A stretch of 64,000 nucleotides of DNA from Dichotomocladium elegans (taxonomy: Eukaryota > Mucoromycota > Mucoromycetes > Mucorales > Lichtheimiaceae): assembly GCA_025716815.1 (NCBI GenBank), contig JAIXMN010000023.1:496001-560000 (forward strand), written 5' to 3'. The translations under genes were made by a program, and so were the position numbers. Shown here piece by piece: positions 32,567 through 44,225 of the stretch. Under the pieces are notes generated by a model. It saw only the letters and a program-made list of their open reading frames with translations. It did no database searches and was not told the DNA's origin. Numbering within the stretch: position 1 is the stretch's first letter; every line of letters begins with the position of its first letter.

Positions 32567-35493
32567 TTACACAGTGTTGCTCATCAATACGAGCGTGTCT
32601 ATAACTTCTTGTACGTTCTGAACCCGCCACATGGCTGTGGTCTTCCTATCCTCTGATCCCACCATGACAGAGAAGAGCTGGTCGTCTGTCAAGTCCTTCG
32701 CCTTTCTAAGTTTCTTGAACATGTCTTCATCTGTCTTGTCGTCTCCCACACACATAACAAAGTCATAATCGTTCGTCCCCAGCAGCCGCTTGATCACCTC
32801 ACCCTTGTTGATCGACGTCGGTCGGACCTCAAGGTTCTTTTTGCCTACCAAAACTTCAACGGGAAGCTTCGAGAGAATTGCATTCTCCAGATGGTTCTGG
32901 CACTCCTTTGCCTGGAACGCACCGTACTCTGGATCTGCGAGGCGGTAATGCCAGGTGATCGAGCATCGCTTGTGTTCAATAAAACTACCTGAGGTCCGTT
33001 CCGTATAATATGTGAAAATATCAATCACGTCGTGCTTCCAGCTCATGTCAACATGTTCCGTCAGATTGATCCACTTGTTGCCACGGGGGTATTTTATGAA
33101 GCAACCGTGCTCGGCGCTCAAGCCAAGTCGATCCACTCTTCCCAGCCAGCGGTCGAGCGCTGTCTCATCTCGTCCAGAAATCACCCATACATCGTTCCTC
33201 GGATCCGCGCAAAGCTTCTCAAGAGCCCGCAACATGTCCGGTGGAGGTACTGCTGCAGCAGGTGTCTTCTGAATGGGGGTCAGTGTACCCTACAGAGTTT
33301 CAGAGATACGAATAGTGAACAAACTCATGCGCTGCATCAAGCACAGACCGCAATTCGCATCGATGCACATACATCATAGTCAAAACAGAGCAATCTTCGA
33401 TTAGCACCCTCATATGATTGAAGCAAAAAGTCTGTTCGCAAGAGCGGTGTGTTGCTGGTCTGCTCGGAGATGGCAATAGATTGAAGCAACACCTTGACAA
33501 AAGACTTGGCCCAGAACGACGCAGTATGAGACTTGACATGAGCTAGCAATTGCTATAAACATATTTTTGAATAAAGGATCACGCATCACAGATTCCATAA
33601 AATCCCTATTACCAAGTGGCGGGATGTCTTTTCCTCTTCGGACATGAGCAGAGCATCGTTGATGGTTTTGGCTATCCCTGCATAATCCCAGGGATTCACC
33701 ATGAGGGCAGAGCTCATGGATCCAGCAGTTCCTGTGAATTCCGATAGGATCAGGGGCGCGTGGGTCTCTTGCTGGCACATGATATACTCCAAACTCGTGG
33801 TGTTCATGCCGTCTCGCACAGCAGTGATAAGGGCGGCATCCGCGATGGACAAGAGCGCATAAAGCTCATCTCGAGCGACTTGATGATGGTAGTGATGCAC
33901 GGGTGAGAACTCGAGCGATCCGTAGGTGCCGTTGATATGTGCAACAATATCAGAAACCTTGTTTTCTAATTTCTTTGAATCCAATGACCCGCTGTCAGTC
34001 ACCTGGATTAACACAACCTAAAGTTTTTTGATTAGTTTGGATGCGCTATAAGTCAGATTTGATCTCTCTCCCTTCTTGCCTGGTTGCGCCACTCTGGATA
34101 ATCCATCAAGAATTTCTCAAATGCGGCGAGCTTTTGCAGGACGCCCTTGACGAGATCGAGCTTGTCACGGCCGACAATGATCTTTTTGCCGTGGTACATA
34201 TCAGCGATAGCTTTCATCTTAATCTGAACACCTTCCTCCTTTCGCATAGCCTCCACGCGATCCACATCAATTCCTATAGGGAATGTGCCGACGTGGCAGA
34301 AATGATCACCATCATCAACACCTTCGGGTGTTGACTCATAACCGAAGATACGCGTACACGTTGAGATGAAATGACGCGAGTAAGAGTAAGTCTAAGGAGA
34401 TTCATCATATTTTAGGTTCAATCCGATTCGCTTGTAACTGTAACTTCATTTTGGGGGGCGGGTTTTACCTGGAAGCCTACGAGGTTAGCGCCGAGCATGC
34501 CCTTGAGGATCTCTTGCCGCTCTGATCATCGATCTGTGAGCATTTTGATCTCCGGCTGGATAAGCTATCTTCTGAAACTTACTGGGCAAGCAGCGAAAGA
34601 TTTCTGAACTTGGAAACGGTGCGTGGATGAATAGGCCAATGTGTGCTTTAGGCAGTCGCTGGCGCACCAAATCTGGTACAAGCAGCAGGTGATAATCATG
34701 CACCCATACTGAGAAGCAAATGAGTTATCCTTGTTTCTTAACCCTTCTGCAAGGTGGCCCGAATGTTTTACCAATATCGCCGTGTTGGTAATGCTGGATA
34801 ACCAACTCTGCATATTTCTGATTTACGGCAAGATATGCCTCCCACTGGGTGCGTTCCAATCGACCATCGGTGGCATCGTTCCACAAAAGATAGTGAAACA
34901 ATGGCCAGAGCACTTCATACAGAGAGCAGGAGAAAGAGGAGTGGGGAAAGTTTGGCAAAAACCATCAGTGCATGCAGGCTCGCATTTGCCCGAGGGGTGA
35001 GTGTGCGGCAAAGGGGATGAGAGACCTTCGCGAGGTCCATGAAAGATAAAGGGGAGAGGGGGGGAAGGCAACCAGTCCAATAAAACTCACTGGTCTTGCA
35101 GTAGCCGTCATAATGACCCGCCACGCTCTCGCCGTCTAAAAAGAGCGGAATGCAGCCGTGCTGTTCCTTGAGCTGTTGCGCTAGAGTTGCCTTATCGCTG
35201 TCACTCAGGTCGTTGACAGTCGTCGTCTCGCCGTCCACCGCTGTAGATTGCTTGTGGATTTCGCCTGACCAGCCTATATGGACGGTTTGCCAATCGCCCT
35301 GGAGCGATTCGATGCCAGCATACATTGCGCCATGGCCGCGGCGCGGCGAGTAGGACCAACGGACAGTGCCGGCATCGTGCCGGGTGATCTGAAATGGAAT
35401 CAGATGCGTAACATTAATAATACGACCGGCCTCAGACTCAGGTTCTTTGGCGAGAAGGGGGAGGATCCGGAAGGAGTCATCCGTGTCTGGCAT
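32567..35493 (-). CDS. TPS2: Trehalose-6-phosphate phosphatase with synthase-like domain (Tps2 type; eight exons)
   Basis: Cytosolic enzyme that dephosphorylates trehalose-6-phosphate, part of the trehalose synthase complex. Exons (minus): 35493-35091, 34912-34772, 34708-34583, 34521-34469, 34391-34080, 34017-33613, 33552-33373, 33289-32567; 780 residues. The N-terminal two thirds is a GT20 synthase-like domain (NVTHLIPFQI, YSPRRGHGAMYAGIESL, YCKTMLWPLFHYLLWND, WVHDYHLLLVP, GRDKLDLVKGV). The C-terminal HAD phosphatase has DYDGTLTPI (538-546, nucleophile Asp), SGRDE (578) and GDDKTDEDMF (722-731). In yeast Tps2 the synthase-like part is inactive; here it keeps several motifs, so activity is open. 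The fifth intron (34018-34079) has a GC donor. An in-frame ATG lies upstream at 35565 in AT-rich DNA and gives an unlikely leader. Confidence 0.94.
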
Positions 35494-35893
35494 GAAAAGA
35501 GTGGGTTTATGAAGAAAAATAAAAAATAAATATATATAAAAAAGGGCCCGATTTTTGGAATCCATTTTGCGCGCCAGAAAAGATCTTCACGTCCCCAAGC
35601 TGGCACAAGTTTATCGGGTTGGTCCGTCCATGAATCCGAACCGTTTGCTATTTCTTATAGTGATCGATCTTTTGCTGTTTGGGTTTTTAGTATTATTTTT
35701 TTTACGTTGGTAAACAAATTAGGGTTGACAGCAGCTAAAACAAAGGACAGGGCGGTTCTTCATCCATCCACCGCTCGCATGCTCCCTCTACCGCCAACCC
35801 CCACCCCCAAATAAAAAAGAAGGCGCATAAATTATTGAATCCACGCAGGATTTTCTCTACATTTTTCCATAAAATTCAGTCAAGCTTGTTACG
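35494..35893. promoter_or_regulatory. Shared divergent promoter of TPS2-type and NUDCD1-like genes
   Basis: 400 bases separate the two start codons, which point away from each other. A CACTATAAGAAAT box on the minus strand (complement of about 35653-35665) could serve the trehalose gene. A C-rich/A-rich stretch (35790-35830) lies closer to the plus-strand gene. The exact elements are inference. Confidence 0.45.
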
Positions 35894-37747
35894 ATGGTGG
35901 AAACACGACGTCTAACCCCTAATAACAATTTCAACAATCCAAAATTTACGGGCTATAAACTCGAACCTTATACAAATGGGCCTGAACGCGTACCGTTGCC
36001 GGGTGGAAAGTTGCAGATACACAAGATCGGGCATAATCATCGCTTGGGGTTTCGAGAACTTCAAGCGCGGATCCGCTACAGTCATTTAGCGCTTGGATTT
36101 CCTGTGAGCCCCACGATGGGAAAAGCTTACTATATTGATGACAGCTATATCATGGTTCAAGTGATTTATAATGCGGTAATGGGATTGAGAAAGAACGCAG
36201 ACTAAAAAAAAAAAAAAAAGAAGAAAACGGACGGCTTATCGCAATGTTAGGAGACGAAAACCACCGATGTTTCGCCGGTGGTCACGCTGACCCAGCCGCT
36301 GGGAGGCATTCCCAACTACGCCGAACCGGATTCCACAGTACCGACCGATCCCTATTTCCCGTCCGTACGAGCCTTGGATCCACAGTTTGTGGTGGCCGCA
36401 AACGGCGCGGGCGACTTTGAGATTGTCGATACGCTCGCTGGGGCGATTGTAGGAGCTGCACGGTACGAAGGTGACGGGACTGAAGGCGTGTCGCCGGTTC
36501 CCTGTGTGCTGATGGCCGCCCGGCGGCATGGGGATATCGTGAGGATGGTCGTGTACAGCCGCGCAGCCACAAAAGAAACACAATTCAACATCGCGACACT
36601 CGAGTTTGATCTTCAGACAGGACTCCTTGCGACACGGCATATCCAGCGAGGCCACGAAGTGCCTGTCTATTGTCAAATCGCCGCCGATGGCCGCGTGGTC
36701 TTTGGCAGCGAACAAAGGCTCGAGGACGCGCGAAAGGAGAAGGCTTCCGGAAATGGCGAGTCGATGGATGTGGCGATGGCACCGCCAGCAACTGAAGCTC
36801 AGCAAACGACGACGACGACAACGACGTCAGAGCCCGCACCTTATCAGTGGACCCAAGAGGACCGCGGAGACCTGCTGACGCTCCAGTTCGCCCTGCCTCC
36901 AGGAACACCTAAAGCCGCCATCAGCTGCAGGTTCACGCCCACCCATCTCAGTCTGCTCGTCCAAGGCGACCTTGTATCCTATCCCTTCCGCAAGCTGTGG
37001 ACAACCGTACGGGCAGACGAGTGCACATGGACAATCGACAGTGCAACAGGAGTGCTATCTGTGTTTCTCACCAAGCAAGACGACCGGACACGGTGGCCAC
37101 ACGTGTTTGACCAGGACGACGGCGTGCTGGAGACGCTTGAGCCGGGCAAGCTGGAGGCCATCACGGACTCACTCGCCAGGCTGACGGAAAGCCATGCATC
37201 CATCCAGGCTATGCAGCATCCGGTCGCGCAAGACATCGACGAAGCAATTGACGAGGAAGGTCAGGCGGTGGAGTTTGGAGTTTACGATCTTGACGGCCGT
37301 TTGGTACAGGAGATCCTGTCTGGCGGGCGTGAGTGGGTGTGCGGATCATTCGAGTCCTTAAATAGCGAAGGCATCAGTGACAACGCAGCATTGGCGTCGG
37401 TCTGCGTGAAGACGGATGTGGACGGACAGGTATACCGGTTTGTCGACAAGGGTGGTGTTCTCGATCCCGAGCATGCGGGGACGTTTGATGCGTTTGCGTT
37501 CGTGCAGGCGTCGAAGCGAGATGGGCGGTTTGTGCTACATGATCCAGGTTTGGGGTTTGTTGCGGTGGTGGAGAGCAACCGGAACGCATATATCTATTAC
37601 CGGCATGGCGACAAGCGGGAGGTCGAGCGGCAAACACTTGTGGATCTCACGGAGGGACACGACGTCGACGTGGTTGGATGTCAGCTTATACTTAGTCGGA
37701 CTCTGATGGTCCTCACTGAAACAGAACTCGTGATTATCCATCTTTGA
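35894..37747 (+). CDS. NudC-domain protein similar to NUDCD1 (two exons)
   Basis: Exons 35894-36175 and 36251-37747; 592 residues, close to the length of animal NUDCD1. Seen: a conserved N-terminal block (NPKFTGYKLEPY, GFRELQARIRYSHLALGF), a linker with a Thr-rich run, and a CS (p23/Hsp20-like) domain at about residues 292-385 (YQWTQEDRGDLLTLQFALPP, CRFTPTHLSLLVQG, CTWTID near its end) with WPHVF, then a C-terminal half of beta-propeller-like character. Members of the family act as Hsp90 co-chaperones for large complexes. No intron other than the first. Start ATG sits in TTACGATGGTGG. The function in fungi is inferred from the CS domain. Confidence 0.88.
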
Positions 37748-37977
37748 GCATGGGGAAAGGCCAGGCCACGCGGGCCCGACGGAGCGGCATTTAAACTGGA
37801 TGACAAATGAGTGCCATTCGGGAAAACATTTTGACTAAGCAAGCGCGGGGTAAAAGGAACGCCCGCTGCTGCTACCCTTTGTGCCTGAATAGCGTGGAAA
37901 TAAAAGAAAAAAAAGCATAAAGACAAAGCCTTGTACTCTTTCTTTCTCTCTTTTTCTCACTTCTTAAGAAATACACA

Positions 37978-39473
37978 ATGGCCCTGCCACGCACGCTTGC
38001 CTCGAGACGCATCAATCCTCTCTTCTCGACTTCTATCAAGCGGCATTTCTCCATTTCCCGCATACAGTTCCGCAACGACACAGCGGCCACGGGTGCACCC
38101 CTTGAGGGTCTTCGTGTTCTTGACCTGACGCGAGTGCTCGGTAGGTTGATAGATAGGATGGTTGTTTTTTTATCTTTACTTATATCCTGTTGCATATTGG
38201 TTGGCATGTGCTCAAAGCCGGACCGTTTTGTACGATGATGCTTGGTGATCTCGGGTAAGTGTGTGTGTGTGTGTTTTGACAGCAGATGATGAAGACTTGG
38301 GGCTGACGATGGTGATCACCCGCTTCTTTCCTACATAGAGCGGAGGTAATCAAGGTAGAAAACCCGAAGGGTGGAGATGATACACGAGCATGGGGCCCGC
38401 CCTACGCGGCGAACAAGTCGGGTGATGGGGAGCGTGGCGAGTCCGCGTACTTTCTATGTGTGAATCGCAACAAGAAGTCGATCACGGTCGATATGAAGTC
38501 GGAGGGCGGGAGGAAGCTGCTCCATGAGCTGGTAGCGAAGTCGGACATTCTTGTGGAGAACTACCTACCGGGCAAGCTGGCGAAGATGGGGATGGGGTAT
38601 GAGCAGCTGAAGGAGATCAATCCCCGGTTGATCTATGCGTCGATAACCGGCTACGGACAGACAGGGCCGTACGCAGACCGGCCTGGCTACGACGTGATCA
38701 TCGAAGCCGAGGCGGGGTTGATGCATATCACGGGCGAGGCCGAGGGGGAGCCGGTCAAGGTGGGTGTGGCGATCACGGATCTGACGACGGGGCTTTACGC
38801 GCACGGCGCGATTCTCGCGGCGCTGATCAAGCGCGGGATCAGCGGCCGTGGCCAGTGGATCGACTGCTCGCTCATTGATTCCCAGGTGGCGTCGCTCGCG
38901 AATATCGCGTCGAATTACCTCATTGGCGGCCGCGAGGCGAAGCGCATGGGCACCTCGCACCCGTCCATCGTCCCTTACCAAGTCCTGCCGACCCAGGACT
39001 CCTTTGTCATGGTCGGCGCAGGCAACGACGGCCAGTTCAAGAAACTCTGCGACCGCATCGGCCTTCCCCACCTCGTCAGCGATCCGCGCTTCAAGACAAA
39101 CGCAGACCGCGTCCAGCATCGGCAGGAGCTCATCGCCGAGCTCACGCGAAGGCTCAAGGCCCAATCCACCGCCTACTGGCTCGACCTCCTCACCGGCGCA
39201 GGCTTTCCCTTTGCTCCCATCAATAACATCCAGCAGACATTCGACCACCCCCAGGTCAAGGCACGTGGCCTTGTCCGCACTGTCCACCATGACCGTGCCG
39301 GCCCCATCCAACTCGTCGGCCCGCCTGTAAAGTACAGCGACTTTGAACCCTCCATCCGCTTACCCCCGCCCCTTCTCGGCGCCCACACCCGCGAGGTCCT
39401 CCACGATGTCTTGGGTTATTCAGAAGAAACCATTCACCACCTCAGACAGAACGGGGCTATCGGTCCTCAATAG
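37978..39473 (+). CDS. Family III CoA-transferase, mitochondrial (SUGCT-like; three exons)
   Basis: CaiB/BaiF-type enzyme moving CoA between carboxylic acids by a covalent Asp-CoA intermediate. Exons 37978-38140, 38218-38254 (37 nt), 38339-39473; 444 residues. The first 30 residues (MALPRTLASRRINPLFSTSI, then KRHFSISR) are Arg/Ser-rich without acids, a good mitochondrial leader. Family motifs: LRVLDLTRVLAGPFCTMMLG, LGAEVIKVENPKGGDDTR, NRNKKSITVDMKSEGG, GYGQTGPYADRPGYD, and GQWIDCSLIDSQ with the likely catalytic Asp at about 242. The wording is nearest to succinyl-CoA:glutarate CoA-transferase (SUGCT/C7orf10), but the acceptor acid cannot be told from motifs. Very G/C-rich third positions. It lies 230 bases after the NUDCD1-like gene on the same strand. 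Confidence 0.92.
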
Positions 39474-39974
39474 ATCAACCACCCTCCCCAAACAGCCGCT
39501 CCCCATCCCCATGGCAGAGGCTCTCTTACCGTGCGGCGGCGGAGCTAGTAGCATAGCTTCCTCCATATATTGTCTATCCTCAATCATCCATGTACAAACA
39601 TACCAATTTACTTACTGTGAATAACTACGTAGATCGAACCTTTCGCGATCAACATAACACCCAGATATATGCAACATAAGAATGAAAAGGTCGAGGGAGG
39701 GAGGGGGATGATTGTTTCTTAACTCGGCGATCAGCACCTGTTATTAGCAAAAGTCAACGCACAAGAGAAAGGGGGAGGGAGGGAAGCGGGACGCGGGGGG
39801 CGAGGATCGATGGATGGAATAAGGGTGCGTCCACACACACACATATATATATATATATGCATAACGATAAGTTACGATAAAGGCGAAAGAGGAGAAAAAA
39901 AAAAGAATGAAAGGGGGAGTGAAGAAAATAGGATAATAATATCTATTGGACGCTATATAGTTTTATCGGCCGTG
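39474..39974. other. Facing 3' ends of the CoA-transferase and forkhead genes
   Basis: 500 bases with G-rich (agggaggg) runs at 39690-39800 and (AC)n/(AT)n at 39832-39857. Nothing else recognised. Confidence 0.5.
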
Positions 39975-42106
39975 CTAAGACAGGTCGGTGGAAGGTTCAG
40001 CACTTGCGGAGGGAGAGGAAAGCGGTTCTTGAGAAGACCGCGGTTGTGGCGGCGGCAGCGGCGGCGGCGATGATAATGAGGTGGAGGAGGTGGAGGAGGT
40101 GGGAAATGCCACTGGCGGTGGGGGACATGGCCCCTCGCCTTCGTCCACGGATTTTGTAGCCGGTACCTGCGGCTCAGAAGGTGTTGATGGTGCGGGTGCG
40201 GGTGCGCTGTCCTCTGCAGTCGTTGCGGCAGTGATGGCGGTAATAGGAGCGGAAGAAGAACAAGTAGGAGGAGGAGGAGCGGTAGTAGATGTAGCTGCTG
40301 CTGCGGGCTGGGGCGGAGAAATGGAAGGCGTGGATGCTGACGCCGGTGCTGACGAGCCGGCCGCCAAGATGGAGGAAGACTGCACTGCCTCCTGAGACTG
40401 TTCTCGCTTCGCCTGATGATTGCGCAGAGCCGCCTGCAGCGTGGCTGTCAATTGACTTGCGATATGCGGTGGTAACTGGGCAATAGCTTGTGGTAATAGC
40501 TGGGCAATATTGAGCGGCAAGGGATGTCGTAACGGATCGAGCAGGTGTTGCCGAATCGTGTCTTGGAGCTGTTGCTGCGTCAGCTCGGTACCGACAATCG
40601 CTCCCGCGGTTGCCTCCCCCCGCCCTGTGCCTGTTGACGTTCCCGTCGTCCCTCCTGTAGTGGCAGCTGCTGTACTGATGCCCTTGGTGCCACTGCCGGT
40701 GCGATTCGCCCCATTCGGCGGATGCGCTTCGGCTGTCGCAGAGGCCAGCGCCACACCTTGCTGTTGCTGTGTCGATGATGCGGAGTCTGCAGATGGAGAC
40801 GTCGCCATGGCGTCCAATCGCACTCGTTTCCGACTTGGATCGTTTTCATGTGTGGATTTGTTTGAGTTGCTGTTATTGTTTGAGGAAGACGCGTTATTAC
40901 TACTCGCCAGTCGCTTATTGGGTCTGTAGATGCCATTTGGAAATTGGCTTTCGGCCTCGGGATCAATGGTCCAATATGATCCTTTTCCGTGTTCATTCCC
41001 CTGTCGTGGTACGCGTACAAACGCCTTGTTGAGTGACAAATTGTGGCGGATCGAATTCTACGCAACACATGTGAGCTGACTTGTGGATATGCTCCTCCTC
41101 CTTCTCCTTCTCCTCCTCTTCCCTCCCCCCGGGCATAGGGATTTTTCCCTTTCTTTACCTGCCAGCCTGTATTTTCCATTTTATAGAATGGATATCGTTC
41201 GTGGATATGCATGTAGATACTATTGAGCGTCATCCGCTTTTCGGGAGTCGAGTTGATGGCCTGAGCAATCAAGGTGGCATACGAATAAGGCGGTTTGGTA
41301 TCCTGATCAAAAACTTCATCTTGGGCCGAGTCATCGTTCTGCGTAGAACCATTATGCGGATGATGCGCATCGTGCTGATGAGAAGTCCGTTGCTGTTGTT
41401 GTTGTTGCTGTTGCTGCTGTGATGTTTGTTTCTGCTGCTGCGGTTGTTGTTGGTGGTTATGATGATGACTCGATGACGTCTGCGAAGCTGATCCTGGTTG
41501 TTGTTGGAGCTGATGCGGTTTATAAATACAAGTGGCCGTCTCCTTTTTCGACGACGAGGTTGCCTCGTCGGGATCCATGCGTGGTAGTAAGAAGACGAAG
41601 GACACATCACCAATTTGAATCTTGGTGCTATAGTAATTGTTGTCAGTTCGACTGCAGATAAAATGGCAACTGTTCTTTTATGTGTGTGCGTATATGCGTC
41701 ATGATTACCCATTTTCCAAGGCAACAGTCACCCCCTTTTCCACGAACTGCTCATTCACAATCGCACCGTTCTTGCCGAATACCATAAGTTCAAACCTCTG
41801 TGTTGTGAAATTGTAAAAGAGCCGTGCATGGTGGCGAGACACCGACCTCAGAGTGCCCAGAGCAATATCGACGCTGTCGGGATTAGTGACCTTGCGGCCC
41901 ATGGTGACCTGAAGCGTCCTCATGTAGTAGCAAAATCCCTCGCCCTCAAGCTTGGCATAAGCCTGAACAGGTCCTGAATCCAATGAGGCCGCTGTTGGGT
42001 GTCTTAGCCGTTCGTCAGCTGCAGGTCTGGGGGTGTCTGGTTGCGATATAGATAGAGATGGCGTTGACGATGAAGCGGTGATCGCATCTCCTGTAAGAGA
42101 CGACAT
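39975..42106 (-). CDS. Forkhead transcription factor with FHA domain (Fkh1/Fkh2 type; three exons)
   Basis: Exons (minus): 42106-41709, 41627-41159, 41057-39975; 649 residues. Residues about 45-150 form a forkhead-associated (phosphothreonine-binding) domain ([63 protein letters not shown]). A Gln/His-rich linker follows. The winged-helix DNA-binding domain spans about 242-330 ([70 protein letters not shown]). The tail is Ser/Thr/Ala/Pro-rich and probably disordered. FHA plus forkhead is the layout of yeast Fkh1/Fkh2, which drive G2/M genes; the role here is inferred. The intron after TGWQ falls inside the forkhead domain. Confidence 0.94.
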
Positions 42107-42710
42107 TGCTCTAGGTGCAAGAAAACGAAATGGAAGAAGGGAAAAATAAAAGAAGCAAATCTCGTACAAGTTGCGGCATCTGAAAAAATATGAACGTGAG
42201 GCACATGCGCACAGAGACACAGACACACGCACACACATATGCACACAAACCACCTGAGAAATAATGTCTTAGCCCTACCATTCATTCGCCGAAGAAAAAA
42301 AGCGGTTTTAGTTTCTCTTCTTTTTAGGTAAGGGTATGATTCACCAGAAACCCTTTGTTTCAGCGAGGAATGCTTTGTTCAAAAAGAGAAAGAGGGGGAG
42401 GGGAGGGTGCGGGAACAGACAGGAAGGACTGCAATTAAAGGACAAAAAACAAAGGGAAGAAACTGTTTACCAAAAAAGGAACGAAATGCGCGCAAAATGT
42501 AGTACACAGTAACGGAGGAATTACGGAAGAGAGAAGAAGAAGAAGAAGAAAAGGAAGGCTATGATGCAAGTAATATAGTAAATAGAAAGGGGTGAGGGCT
42601 GTTGTTTGGCGAAAAGGAGAGTATGTCCTTCTCCAGGTAAGTTTTCCTTCTCTTTGGCAGTGTTGCGGATAAAGAAAGAGGGCATCTCGAGAGTGGAATT
42701 TTTTATGCCT
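42107..42710. other. Forkhead gene promoter side and phosphatase gene 3' side
   Basis: About 600 bases. It contains a (GT)n-like tract (complement of 42216-42250) and AG-rich (gaagaa)n at 42530-42553. Nothing else recognised. Confidence 0.45.
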
Positions 42711-44225
42711 TTACATTATCAGACCGCCAGGCATCGGGCTCAACGTGTTGTCTAGCACCATCGTCACGTCATCAACAGCCGTCAGATCCTCCAAGAACGT
42801 GATGAGATCCGTCAGTTCTGTGTCGTGGGGATCATTGAACCACGTTGATACAGGGACCGCGTTGGCGTTGTGGAAGATATAACTCGCAGGCGAGTTATCA
42901 AGGATCATCATGTGTGCAAGCTCGCGCCCGAGTTGAGAAAGATCCTGGATTATTAAATACATGCATCAGACCCTCTCCCATTGTATTGACAGCCCCGCCT
43001 TGTTTCTGTACCTTGACATATGTCCCCATGTGGTTATAGCATGATTCTCGAAACAGTCTATGCTTCACGACTTTGTGGACGTCAAGCATATCCAGAACAG
43101 GATCGGCATACTGTCGAACGTGATCAGCCCGTCTTCTTCCATATAGGTCATAACAAACATAACCACTCTACCTTGGATAAGCTGGCGGTGAAGACTACAA
43201 TCTCATAGCTCTCGCCCATTTTACGCATGAATTCGTCCACGCCAGGCCGCTTCAGGACATACACATTGTGAAGTTGATTGTCGATCTCTACAGGCACAAC
43301 AAAATCCGGGTTGGGAATTGCCTATGAGATTTCGTTGGTTTAGCAAAGGAATGCACTGATATAGGTTGGTTTCCGCTTACCTTAAACGAACTATGCACCA
43401 GTGTTTCATCCAGATCGAGCACCAGACATTTGCGACCTCGGTGTTCTTCTGCAACAGGCGGCAAGAGCCACATGCCATCGTCCTAGGATCAGAATGTATG
43501 TAAATCAGTTTGGATAGTCTTTTTGTGCATCACATCGTCTATAATGGATATTATTTACTTTGATGGGCGATTGAGGAACAGGTGATGCGGCAGCAGGAGC
43601 AACACCGACGGCCGATTCTTCAATATCAGTCTTGATCACCGGTGCTCCAGTCGTCTGTTGCAGGTGCTGTTGTACGGGTGCGGATGGAGTCGCTACTTCT
43701 GTTGCTGTTGTCGGGATGCAGATGTGGTTTTTTTCGGCGGTACTGCAAGTCATGGCTGTGCTTGCTCGGCTATGGCGATGCTTTTTAGTCCGGTGCCAGG
43801 AGGTCGATTTATCACTGTTATCGAGCAAAGACCCGGCGCCAAATGTGCAACAAAAAAAGAGCGAGAGGAGTCCGCTGCTGCCGCTTTTACCCGAGTTGCT
43901 GCTGCTACGGGCCGCCGCTGCCGCCGCTGCCGCTGCTGCTGCCGTCTTGGATGTGCTCAGAGATCCCTGTCTCGAGACAGGCCGACTTGGCAATGGTGAT
44001 TTTACATTATGGGGATCATGGCTTGATTCTAAACGGTAAATAGACCAAGTTTTTTGCGCTTCAGGGGAACTGTCTGGAAAAAAACCCGGTTCATCGACTT
44101 TCGTTCTTGTGCTGCCTACCTTTGGAGGGGTCTGTCTTTGTTGGGTCTGCTGGTGCGACCTGGGTGTGATGATTAGAAACAGAGGCCTTGTTAGAAGCGG
44201 TGTTGTCTGCTACGGTCTGGGACAT
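42711..44225 (-). CDS. NIF/SCP-type protein phosphatase (Psr1-like; six exons)
   Basis: HAD-family Ser/Thr phosphatase. Exons (minus): 44225-44120, 44073-43559, 43482-43381, 43321-43172, 43110-43012, 42944-42711; 401 residues. The C-terminal 190 residues are the FCP1-like catalytic domain: [17 protein letters not shown] with the DLDET nucleophile motif (about 230-234), [61 protein letters not shown], ending with an acidic [18 protein letters not shown]. The N-terminal half is low complexity with an Ala run (about 12) and [16 protein letters not shown], whose paired cysteines could be acylated as in plasma-membrane Psr1/Psr2. In yeast these support salt-stress responses. Exon 2 start (TTTCCAG|ACAG) was fixed by frame. 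Confidence 0.92.

Noticed and set aside
38565..39311. 248-codon minus-strand frame
   Set aside because: Antisense to the CoA-transferase catalytic exon, whose G/C-rich third positions suppress stops on the other strand.
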